Under the pieces are notes generated by a model, which searched no databases, was not told the DNA's origin, and saw nothing but the letters and a program-made list of their open reading frames with translations. A program made the position numbers and the translations under genes. DNA of 7,409 bases from DATGKD01 sp035294855 (lineage in GTDB: Bacteria; Actinomycetota; Acidimicrobiia; Acidimicrobiales; UBA8190): NCBI GenBank assembly GCA_035294855.1, contig DATGKD010000021.1:1-7409 (forward strand). The letters are read 5' to 3'. Below are positions 1 through 7,280 of this stretch, piece after piece; the stretch's first letter is position 1; the number at the start of each line of letters is the position of its first letter.

Positions 1-33
1 AACTAACGACGGCCGACCACCATCACCGCTATC

Positions 34-993
34 TCAGCTCACGGGGGTGACAACGACTAGGCCGTTGCCGCCATCGCCGCCTTTGCCCACGAAGTTACCG
101 GAGGCGCCACCCCCACCGCCGCCGGTGGTTCCGGTACTTCCGTTCCCGACGGAGCCGCCAGGCCCGCCGCCGGAGCCGCCGCCGTTGTTGCCCCCATGAC
201 CGCCGGGGACGGGGGACGTGCCATCGGTACCGCTCGCTCCGGTCAGATTGTTGATCGCCACGGCGCTCCCCGAAAAGACGCCCGTGCCCCCAGTGTTACC
301 GCCACCGCCTAGACCAAAGCCGCCGGCGCCGCCGAAGGCCTCGGCCGTACTGGTGTCGCACTGCACAAGAGTGTTGCTGCCAGAGTCCCCACTGCTGAAC
401 TGACCGAAGCCGCCGGTGCCGACGGAGATCGTGCATGAAGTGGTGACCGGTAGCAACGCCGTGACCGTTGCGCCGCCGCCACCGCCACCGCCCTGGCGGC
501 CGTCCCCGACGCTGCCGCCGCCACCACCACCGGCGCCCCACATCTCGACCTCGACCCAGTGCGCGCCGCTAGGGACGGTGTAGGTGCCATCCGAGGTAAA
601 CACCTGGCCGCCAGAACCTGCAGGTCCCGGCGGGCCTTGGGCGCCAGGAGCACCCGGAGCCCCTGGGGCGCCTGGGGCGCCAGGAGCACCCGGAGCACCA
701 GCAGGTCCCGTCGAGCCGGTAGATCCTTTCGGTCCCTGTGGTCCTGTTTGGTTCCAAGTGATCCGCTTATCATCCTCAGTACAAGAAGGCGTGCCGTTGG
801 TCGTGACGTGGTAAAGCGACCCTCCCTCGTCCGATACGCAGGCGCTGTACGACGTTCCGCCGGATCCGGCGAAACTAGTGCCCACGAAGAGAAGAGACCC
901 TACGACTCCCGCAGAGCCAACAGCCACCCCTAAGGTGGCTGCTCGCTTCCGTGGTCGTGCGAAACGACCGTGCTTCGGCTTGCGGCTCTCCAT
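34..993 (-). CDS. Secreted collagen-like, glycine-rich protein (319 aa)
   Basis: Seen: an N-terminus rich in Lys and Arg (residues 1-17), a hydrophobic stretch (about 21-38) and a likely signal-peptidase site after Ser-Phe-Ala42. A short segment with Cys52 and Cys71 ends in a Trp-Asn-Gln-Thr motif (80-83). Fourteen Gly-X-Y triplets follow (84-125), six of them Gly-Ala-Pro. The rest (130-319) opens with a beta-strand-like segment (TYTVPSGAHWVEVEMWGAG) and then alternates poly-Gly runs with short strands, ending in GLVVVTPVS. Known: this layout of leader, WNQTGP-type linker, collagen triplets and glycine-rich domain resembles surface or tail-fibre-like proteins in environmental actinobacteria. 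Inferred: exported, trimeric or fibrous surface or matrix protein; ligand unknown. The ATG at 993 is chosen because GAGGTG lies 6 bases upstream and the signal peptide begins there. The reading frame stays open to 1308, but that extension is Arg-rich and implausible. No sortase motif or C-terminal membrane segment is seen. Confidence 0.82.
   Translation of the reverse strand: MESRKPKHGRFARPRKRAATLGVAVGSAGVVGSLLFVGTSFAGSGGTSYSACVSDEGGSLYHVTTNGTPSCTEDDKRITWNQTGPQGPKGSTGSTGPAGAPGAPGAPGAPGAPGAPGAQGPPGPAGSGGQVFTSDGTYTVPSGAHWVEVEMWGAGGGGGGSVGDGRQGGGGGGGATVTALLPVTTSCTISVGTGGFGQFSSGDSGSNTLVQCDTSTAEAFGGAGGFGLGGGGNTGGTGVFSGSAVAINNLTGASGTDGTSPVPGGHGGNNGGGSGGGPGGSVGNGSTGTTGGGGGGASGNFVGKGGDGGNGLVVVTPVS
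619..744 (-). repeat. Collagen-like Gly-X-Y coding repeat
   Basis: This stretch codes for 14 uninterrupted Gly-X-Y triplets (residues 84-125 of the secreted protein): GPQ, GPK, GST, GST, GPA, six GAP, GAQ, GPP, GPA. At DNA level a 20-base unit (gcgccaggagcacccggagc on the plus strand) occurs at 641-660 and again, identically, at 677-696. The offset is 36 bases, or exactly four triplets, which points to expansion by in-frame duplication. Bacterial collagen-like segments form triple helices without hydroxyproline. At 42 residues this one is short, so it probably acts as a stalk or trimerising rod for the glycine-rich domain. Confidence 0.85.
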
Positions 994-1026
994 CGAATCC
1001 ACCTCTCCCCAGGCAACGCGCTTTCC

Positions 1027-1076
1027 CTCGACGTCGTTTCGCCGCCGTGATCCCGACTGTGACGCGCGACGTCGAG
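1027..1076. promoter_or_regulatory. Inverted repeat with two CGACGTCG palindromes (possible operator)
   Basis: The arms ctcgacgtcg (1027-1036) and cgacgtcgag (1067-1076) are perfect 10-bp reverse complements separated by 30 bases. Each arm contains the 8-bp palindrome CGACGTCG, with centres 38 bp apart. The pair lies 34-83 bases upstream of the start codon of the collagen-like gene, where a promoter would be expected. Two identical palindromes in such a position look like a paired operator for a dimeric repressor. The arms could also pair as a hairpin in the mRNA leader. No convincing -35/-10 pair is seen between them, so the regulatory reading is an inference. Confidence 0.4.
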
Positions 1077-1177
1077 CGTGTAGCGACGGAGCGGAACGGC
1101 GCCCCGGGTGTCGGCACGGATGATGAAGGACCGGAGTCACCGGACCACCAACGCTCCGCCAACATTGCATCAACTGG

Positions 1178-1220
1178 CCGGGGCGAACACCGGGGCGAAC
1201 ACCGGAATGAACACCGGGGT
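1178..1220. repeat. 12-bp tandem repeat, about 3.6 copies
   Basis: Units on the plus strand: ccggggcgaaca (1178-1189), an identical copy (1190-1201), ccggaatgaaca (1202-1213) and a partial ccggggtg (1214-1220). The array lies about 185-227 bases upstream of the collagen-like gene's start codon, in non-coding DNA beside the recombinase remnant. The 12-bp period is a multiple of three, but neither strand shows a believable gene here. It could be replication-slippage debris or an iteron-like protein-binding array. No function can be read from the sequence. Confidence 0.6.
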
Positions 1221-1366
1221 GCATTGCTGTCGGCAAGCGGTCGATGTGAGTCGATGGTGCGCAAGAACTGAATGCCCAACCGTGAAGTCGAGCCGGGCGG
1301 AAACGCATCTACCGGGGTGGCTCGGCCTGGGTCGAGGCCATGCGCAAATGCCGGATAGCGGAGTGG

Positions 1367-2240
1367 TCAGTCGAGGTAATCGCTGGCTCGCTCCATGACG
1401 GCGGTGTCCATCGGGTCGAGGTAGGACCGCATCGTGGTGGCCGGGTCGGCGTGGCCAAGCACCTTCTGAATGTCCAGGAGGTCGAAGTGATGTGCTCCGT
1501 GCTCGTCGGTGCTCCGGTGGAGGATTCCCGCCGCGGATCGTCTGAGATCGTGAGGCGACACGTGCCCGAGGCCCGCCTGGGTGGCCCGGATGGTGAGGAT
1601 TCCTTGGACCGAGCATGTCCGGGCGATGGGGTTGCCCCAGGAGACTTGACCTTGGCCCGTGCCCGGCTTGGCCCGGCACACCACCGGGTCGTCGTGTTGC
1701 AGAGGTCGTCTCAAGTGGCCGCCATACGTCGCCAGGTACCCGGTCAGGAGGTCAACCAGCGAGGGTCCCGGTACCAGGCGGCGGGAGCGCGAGGCCTTGC
1801 CCATCCATGCGATCTGCGGTGGGTCGTGGGCAGGCGAAGGTCGCCAATGCGTAGGTGGATGATCTCGGCCGCTCGCATCCCGGCAAGCCCGAGTCGTAGA
1901 ACCAGCTCGTCTCGCATGCCCAGCTCTCCGTGGTCGGCGCAGGCCGCGAGGAGGGACCCGAACGCTTGGTCGTGAGTGAGCCAGCGGGCGGGATAGCGGC
2001 CCTGGACCTTGCCGTAGAGGCGGGGGATGCGCCGTAACGGGTTGTCCCGGCTCGCCAGCGCCTCCACCAGAGCGGGGTCGGCCTGGCCGATCCGGACGCA
2101 CCACCGCAGGAACGTGCACACCCGGGAGAGCCGGTTGCGGATGGTGTTGTCAACTCGGCCACGTACTGGTGGCGCGTCTTGGCGTTGGCGTAGCGCCGGG
2201 CGAACTCGGCGATGAGTTCGTCAGCAGCAGAGTGGTGCCC
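1367..2240 (-). pseudogene. Tyrosine recombinase (phage-type integrase), degraded, in three frame segments
   Basis: Three minus-strand segments in different frames together read as one site-specific tyrosine recombinase of about 288 residues. Segment 1 (about 2240-2151): start of the core-binding domain, ELIAEFARRYANAKTRHQYV. Segment 2 (about 2151-1825): from DNTIRNRLSRVCTFLRWCVR to GMRAAEIIHLRIGDL, carrying the first catalytic Arg (codon 1873-1875). Segment 3 (about 1820-1367): the rest of the catalytic domain with Lys in WMGK (1796-1798), His and Arg in HDLRR (1550-1552, 1541-1543), His in VLGHAD (1451-1453) and the nucleophile Tyr in MRSYLD (1421-1423). Inferred lesions: no ATG, GTG or TTG start in segment 1 before 2162, a deletion of perhaps 25-30 codons with a frame change near 2150, and a one-base frameshift at about 1815-1830. 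The last could be a sequencing error; the first two are harder to explain that way. Family known: strand exchange at attachment sites of phages and integrative elements. Probably inactive. Confidence 0.85.
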
Positions 2241-2261
2241 CGGAGCGGGACCACCGCTCCG
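2241..2261 (-). terminator. Hairpin right behind rpsJ (possible terminator)
   Basis: The arms cggagcgg (2241-2248) and ccgctccg (2254-2261) form a perfect 8-bp stem with a 5-base loop, four bases after the rpsJ stop codon. No T-run follows on the minus strand, so it is not a classical intrinsic terminator. High-GC actinobacteria often use hairpins without U-tracts, and it may end the translation operon or protect its 3' end. The same bases also read in the frame of the recombinase N-terminal segment, so the hairpin may be part of incoming DNA rather than a native element. Confidence 0.5.
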
Positions 2262-2265
2262 TGCG

Positions 2266-2592
2266 TTAAACGTTCTGTATCTTGATCTCGATGTCGACGC
2301 CGGCCGGCAGGTCGAGCCGCTGCAGCGAGTCGACGGTCTTCGGCGTGTGCTCCACGATGTCGACGAGCCGCTTGTGCACCTGCATCTCGAAGTGCTCGCG
2401 GCTGTCCTTGTACTTGTGCGGCGAGCGGATCACCGTGTAGCGGTGCCGCTCGGTCGGCAGGGGCACCGGGCCCTGCACCTTCGCCTGGGTGCGCAGCACC
2501 GTCTGCACGATCTTCTCCGTGGACTGGTCGAGGACCTCGTGGTCGTAGGCCTTCAGCCGGATCCTGATCTTCTGGCGCGATGCGTCGGCCAC
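2266..2592 (-). CDS. rpsJ: 30S ribosomal protein S10 / NusE
   Basis: The 108-residue product is a full S10, slightly longer than the usual 100-105. It has the conserved start KIRIRLKAYDHEVLDQS, the extended loop VQGPVPLPTERHRYTVIRSP (about 40-59), HKYKDSREHFEMQVHKRLVD (about 59-78) and the C-terminal strand VDIEIKIQNV. S10 sits in the head of the 30S subunit near the A site. As NusE it pairs with NusB in transcription antitermination. The start is GTG at 2592, supported by homology from residue 7; the upstream purine stretch (GGGGAG, 12 bases away) is a weak ribosome-binding site. It lies 34 bases behind tuf and is probably co-transcribed. rplC normally comes next but is absent here; a recombinase remnant begins instead. 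Confidence 0.97.
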   Translation of the reverse strand: MADASRQKIRIRLKAYDHEVLDQSTEKIVQTVLRTQAKVQGPVPLPTERHRYTVIRSPHKYKDSREHFEMQVHKRLVDIVEHTPKTVDSLQRLDLPAGVDIEIKIQNV

Positions 2593-2626
2593 GTCTGCCC
2601 CCGTCTCCCCGCCGCGCCCGCGTCGC

Positions 2627-3814
2627 CTACTTGAGGATCTTCGTCACGCGGCCGGAGCCGACGGTGCGTCCGCCCTCGCGGATGGCGAAGAGCAACCCCT
2701 CGTCCATGGCGATGGGCTTCTGGAGCTCCACGGTCATCTCGGTGTTGTCGCCGGGCATGACCATCTCGGTGCCGTCGGGCAGCGTGATGGATCCCGTGAC
2801 GTCGGTGGTCCGGAAGTAGAACTGCGGGCGGTAGTTGTTGAAGAACGGCTTGTGCCGGCCGCCCTCCTCCTTGGTGAGCACGTACACCGCGGCGGTGAAG
2901 TTCGTGTGGGGCGTGATGGACCCGGGCTTGGCGAGCACCTGGCCCCGCTCCACGTCCTCCTTCTTCGTGCCCCGCAAGAGCGCCCCGATGTTGTCGCCGG
3001 CGCGGCCCTCGTCGAGGAGCTTGCGGAACATCTCGACCCCGGTGACGACGGTGGTCTGCGTGGGGCGCAGGCCGACGATCTCGATGTTCTCGCCCACCTT
3101 CACCTGGCCCTGCTCGACCTTGCCGGTGACGACCGTGCCGCGGCCGGTGATGGACATGACGTCCTCGATCGGCATGAGGAAGGGCTTGTCGACCGGGCGC
3201 TCGGGCTCGGGGATGTAGCTGTCCACGGCGTCCATGAGCTCGAAGATCTTGGGCGTCCACTCCGGGTCGCCCTCGAGCGCCTTCAGCGCGCTGACCCGGA
3301 TGACCGGTACGTCGTCGCCGGGGAAGTCGTACTGGGTGAGCAGTTCGCGTACCTCGAGCTCCACCAGGTCGAGCAGCTCCTCGTCGTCGACCATGTCGGC
3401 CTTGTTGAGCGCGACCACGATGTGCGGCACGCCCACCTGGCGGGCGAGCAGCACGTGCTCACGCGTCTGGGGCATGGGGCCGTCGGCGGCCGAGACCACG
3501 AGGATGGCCCCGTCCACCTGGGCCGCGCCGGTGATCATGTTCTTGATGTAGTCGGCGTGGCCCGGCATGTCGACGTGCGCGTAGTGGCGATTGTCGGTCT
3601 CGTACTCCACGTGGGCGATCGAGATCGTGATGCCCCGCTGCTTCTCCTCGGGCGCCTTGTCGATCTGGTCGAACGGCGTGAACTGGACGTTCGGGTTCTT
3701 CTCCGACAGGACCTTCGTGATGGCCGCGGTGAGCGTGGTCTTGCCGTGGTCGATGTGGCCCATCGTCCCGACGTTGATGTGAGGCTTCGAGCGCTCGAAC
3801 TTCTGCTTGGCCAT
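2627..3814 (-). CDS. tuf: Translation elongation factor EF-Tu
   Basis: Full-length EF-Tu (395 aa). It carries aminoacyl-tRNA to the ribosomal A site as a GTP complex and is recycled by EF-Ts. Seen: the P-loop GHIDHGKTT (19-27), switch I RGITI (60-64, Thr63 binding Mg), DMPGH (82-86, catalytic His86), NKAD (137-140) and SAL (175-177). Domains 2 and 3 follow (about 205-395), with the conserved PQFYFRTTDVTG block and the C-terminal GRTVGSGRVTKILK. The third residue of the DxPGH box is Met where most bacteria have Cys or Ala. The start ATG has GGAG 8 bases upstream inside a repeated ggagcc sequence. The gene is 161 bases behind fusA and 34 before rpsJ. Whether a second tuf copy exists cannot be judged from this window. 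Confidence 0.98.
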   Translation of the reverse strand: MAKQKFERSKPHINVGTMGHIDHGKTTLTAAITKVLSEKNPNVQFTPFDQIDKAPEEKQRGITISIAHVEYETDNRHYAHVDMPGHADYIKNMITGAAQVDGAILVVSAADGPMPQTREHVLLARQVGVPHIVVALNKADMVDDEELLDLVELEVRELLTQYDFPGDDVPVIRVSALKALEGDPEWTPKIFELMDAVDSYIPEPERPVDKPFLMPIEDVMSITGRGTVVTGKVEQGQVKVGENIEIVGLRPTQTTVVTGVEMFRKLLDEGRAGDNIGALLRGTKKEDVERGQVLAKPGSITPHTNFTAAVYVLTKEEGGRHKPFFNNYRPQFYFRTTDVTGSITLPDGTEMVMPGDNTEMTVELQKPIAMDEGLLFAIREGGRTVGSGRVTKILK

Positions 3815-3975
3815 GGCTCTGGCTCCGGCTCCTGGTTCTCAGGCGGTTCCCGTGCGGGACCGTCTCGGTTGTCGTGTCTGGGGGATGCGGGTCGTGATGT
3901 CGGACTGGGTGGTGCTGTCGAACTGGCGTCGTGACGTGGGGCTGATGTCGGGCTTCACCGGGCCGGCGCCGGGCT
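3815..3975 (-). other. 161-base fusA-tuf spacer with hairpin and short repeats
   Basis: This is by far the longest gap inside the translation cluster and holds no gene. Seen: cgggcttca occurs twice, at 3949-3957 and 3970-3978, the second covering the fusA stop codon. tgatgtcgg occurs twice, at 3895-3903 and 3943-3951. A hairpin spans 3844-3862 (7 paired bases with one bulge and a 4-base loop). The tuf ribosome-binding site lies in a ggctcc repeat (3815-3832). A separate tuf promoter or mRNA-processing site would fit the spacer length, but I see no clear -35/-10 pair on the minus strand. Confidence 0.5.
3844..3862 (-). promoter_or_regulatory. Hairpin upstream of tuf
   Basis: On the minus strand CGGTCCC, loop GCAC and GGGAACCG pair over 7 bases with one bulged A. 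The hairpin lies about 30 bases before the tuf start codon and just upstream of its ribosome-binding site. It has no T-run, so it is not a good intrinsic terminator. A role in mRNA processing or in tuning tuf translation is possible but unproven. Confidence 0.35.
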
Positions 3976-6069
<2,094 letters not shown>

Positions 6070-6105
6070 CGTTCGTAGCTCTCAGGTCGTCGATTCAGCC
6101 GGTGC

Positions 6106-6125
6106 GGGGCGCCCAGCGGCGCCCC
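6106..6125 (-). promoter_or_regulatory. Perfect GC hairpin between rpsG and fusA
   Basis: The arms ggggcgcc (6106-6113) and ggcgcccc (6118-6125) form an 8-bp all-GC stem with a 4-base loop, three bases after the rpsG stop codon and 36 bases before the fusA start. No T-run follows, and fusA surely needs to be transcribed from upstream, so complete termination is unlikely. It may be a partial attenuator, an RNA-stability or processing element, or a spacer that uncouples fusA translation from rpsG. In E. coli the S7 feedback site lies between rpsL and rpsG; here those genes are almost fused, leaving this gap as an alternative place. Confidence 0.5.
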
Positions 6126-6128
6126 CGG

Positions 6129-6599
6129 TCACCAGCGGTAGTGCGCGAAGGCCTTGTTGGACTCGGCCATCTTGTGCATGTCTTCCCGGCGCTTCACCGC
6201 CGCGCCGGTGCCGTTGGCGGCGTCGAGCACCTCGTTCGCCAGCCGGGCGGCCATCGTCTTCTCGCGCCGCTGCCGGGAGTAGCCGACGAGCCAGCGGATG
6301 GCGAGGGTGGTGGCGCGGCGGGGGCGCACGTCCACCGGCACCTGGTAGGTGGCGCCTCCCACGCGGCGGCTTTTCACCTCGAGCTCGGGGCGGGTGTTCT
6401 CGACGGCGCGCTTCAAGATGGTGACCGGGTCGCCGCCGGTGCGCTCGCGCACCGTCTCCAGCGCGTCGTACACCAGGCGCTCGGCGAGCGTGCGCTTGCC
6501 GCGCGACAGGACCTTGTTCACCACCTGGGTGACGAGCACCGAGCGGAAGACGGGGTCGGGATCGAGGTCCCGGCGGGGAGCGGGGCCGTTGCGGGGCAC
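6129..6599 (-). CDS. rpsG: 30S ribosomal protein S7
   Basis: The 156-residue product matches the usual S7 length. S7 binds the 3' major domain of 16S rRNA, nucleates assembly of the 30S head and lies near the E site. Seen: the N-terminus PRNGPAPRRDLDPDPVFRSV, the helix VTQVVNKVLSRGKRTLAERL, the conserved VENTRPELEVKSRRVGGATY (about 66-85) and the beta-hairpin VPVDVRPRRATTLAIRWLV, with the C-terminus KMAESNKAFAHYRW. The start is GTG, one base after the rpsL stop codon. AAGGAG inside the last codons of rpsL lies 7 bases upstream, so the two genes should be translationally coupled. No odd residues or truncation are seen. Confidence 0.98.
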   Translation of the reverse strand: MPRNGPAPRRDLDPDPVFRSVLVTQVVNKVLSRGKRTLAERLVYDALETVRERTGGDPVTILKRAVENTRPELEVKSRRVGGATYQVPVDVRPRRATTLAIRWLVGYSRQRREKTMAARLANEVLDAANGTGAAVKRREDMHKMAESNKAFAHYRW

Positions 6600-6600
6600 C

Positions 6601-6972
6601 TCAGGACTCCTTCTTGGCGCCGTAGCGCGACCGGGCCTGGTTGCGCTCGCGCACGCCGGCGGCGTCGAGCGCGCCCCGGATGACCTTGTAGCGCACGCCG
6701 GGCAGGTCCTTCACCCGGCCCCCGCGCACGAGCACGATGGAGTGCTCCTGGAGGTTGTGCCCCACCCCGGGGATGTAGGCGCTCACCTCGACCCCGCTCG
6801 TGAGGCGCACCCGGGCCACCTTGCGCAGCGCCGAGTTCGGCTTCTTGGGCGTCGTGGTGAACACACGCGTGCAGACGCCGCGCCGCTGCGGCGCGCCTTT
6901 CAGCGCCGGCGTCTTGGTCTTGGACTGCTTGGAGGCCCGCCCTTTGCGGACGAGCTGCTCGATCGTGGGCAC
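6601..6972 (-). CDS. rpsL: 30S ribosomal protein S12
   Basis: The 123-residue product is a complete S12, the decoding-centre protein that helps check codon-anticodon pairing. Seen: the N-terminus PTIEQLVRKGR, RGVCTRVFTTTPKKPNSALR (31-50), VRLTSGVEVSAYIPGVGHNL (55-74) and VRGGRVKDLPGVRYKVIRGA (82-101), ending in ARSRYGAKKES. Lys43 and Lys88, where substitutions give streptomycin resistance in other bacteria, are both Lys, the sensitive form. Asp89 is the residue that RimO methylthiolates in some bacteria. The start is GTG with AGAAGG 6 bases upstream. This is the first gene of the str operon after a leader of roughly 110 bases. Confidence 0.98.
   Translation of the reverse strand: MPTIEQLVRKGRASKQSKTKTPALKGAPQRRGVCTRVFTTTPKKPNSALRKVARVRLTSGVEVSAYIPGVGHNLQEHSIVLVRGGRVKDLPGVRYKVIRGALDAAGVRERNQARSRYGAKKES
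6607..6612 (-). promoter_or_regulatory. rpsG ribosome-binding site inside the rpsL 3' end
   Basis: AAGGAG on the minus strand lies in the final Lys-Lys-Glu codons of rpsL, 7 bases before the GTG start of rpsG. With the rpsL stop and rpsG start separated by a single base, ribosomes finishing S12 can re-initiate on S7. This fixes the GTG at 6599 as the start. Confidence 0.8.
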
Positions 6973-7089
6973 GCGTGACCTTCTGGTTGAGTAACGGTCG
7001 GGGACCGGTTGGCTGGGACTGCCCGCCGGCGCCGGCGTCAGGAGCTCGCTCCTCGGACGACGGGCACGGGCGCGCTCGTGCGGCCAGCA
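6973..7089 (-). other. Leader region upstream of rpsL
   Basis: This is probably the 5' untranslated region of the str operon, if the candidate promoter at 7090-7118 is right. Seen: a small hairpin at 6995-7007 (5-bp stem, 3-base loop, extendable with a bulge) just before the ribosome-binding site, and another at 7040-7053 whose arms are AGGAG and CTCCT. A GC palindrome (gccggcgccggc, 7025-7036) lies between them. Such structures could mediate feedback or simply reflect high GC. No leader peptide with a credible start codon was found. Confidence 0.4.
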
Positions 7090-7118
7090 ACGTTAGATCT
7101 TACCGTCACCCTGGACAA
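7090..7118 (-). promoter_or_regulatory. Possible promoter of the rpsL-rpsG-fusA-tuf-rpsJ operon
   Basis: On the minus strand TTGTCC (7113-7118) and TAACGT (7090-7095) are spaced by 17 bases. The first resembles a -35 box, while the second fits only the loose TAnnnT -10 pattern. TAAGAT (7097-7102) is a better -10 match but has no good -35. The surroundings are the least GC-rich part of the gap between the upstream terminator and rpsL, which supports a promoter there. Exact boxes are uncertain. Confidence 0.35.
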
Positions 7119-7280
7119 CCGGTGCGCCGTGACTGGGCGCCGTCGGTGCGCGCCGTGGATCAGCGGGGGTGCCAGCAGCCACCTCGTGCACCACCGACTG
7201 CTCCACCTGTCGAGCGCGGTCCCACGCCTCGGCTCGACGCCGCGGCTCGGGGACGCGTCTCGACGTCGCGGGCTCGACAA
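7119..7280. other. Gene-free stretch between the upstream terminator and the candidate promoter
   Basis: I see no supported gene or strong structure here. Minus-strand frames that remain open are Arg- and Ser-rich and would start inside the terminator hairpin region. With the leader and promoter, it makes up the roughly 300-base gap upstream of rpsL. Confidence 0.5.

Larger units (their letters stand above)
994..1366. other. 373-base gene-free region between the recombinase remnant and the collagen-like gene
   Basis: No credible gene is seen on either strand. Frames that stay open here are rich in Arg, Pro and Ser, lack family features and reflect high GC. The region holds the ribosome-binding site of the collagen-like gene (GAGGTG, 1000-1005, minus strand), the inverted repeat at 1027-1076 and the 12-bp tandem repeat at 1178-1220. 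A weak 5-bp hairpin (1324-1328 with 1335-1339) lies about 30 bases behind the recombinase stop codon and might end its transcript. No tRNA gene and no copy of the rpsJ 3' end, which could mark an attachment site, was noticed. Confidence 0.6.

Noticed and set aside
951..1271. Plus-strand small open frame with repeated HRGEHRG-type residues
   Set aside because: It arises from the 12-bp tandem repeat; there is no ribosome-binding site or family resemblance.
994..1308. N-terminal extension of the collagen-like protein to 1308
   Set aside because: The extension is Arg-rich and crosses the tandem repeat, and the signal peptide with a good ribosome-binding site begins at 993.
1324..1339. Hairpin behind the recombinase as a firm terminator
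   Set aside because: Only a 5-bp stem with a 6-base loop and no T-run; common by chance at this GC content.
1340..1975. Plus-strand 211-codon frame opposite the recombinase
   Set aside because: Shadow of the recombinase remnant; the opposite strand shows clear catalytic motifs.
2852..3934. Plus-strand open frame of 360 codons opposite tuf
   Set aside because: Antisense shadow of EF-Tu with the same biased composition and no recognisable motif.
7038..7280. Minus-strand 80-codon frame upstream of rpsL
   Set aside because: Arg/Ser-rich composition, starts at the terminator hairpin and overlaps the candidate promoter and leader.
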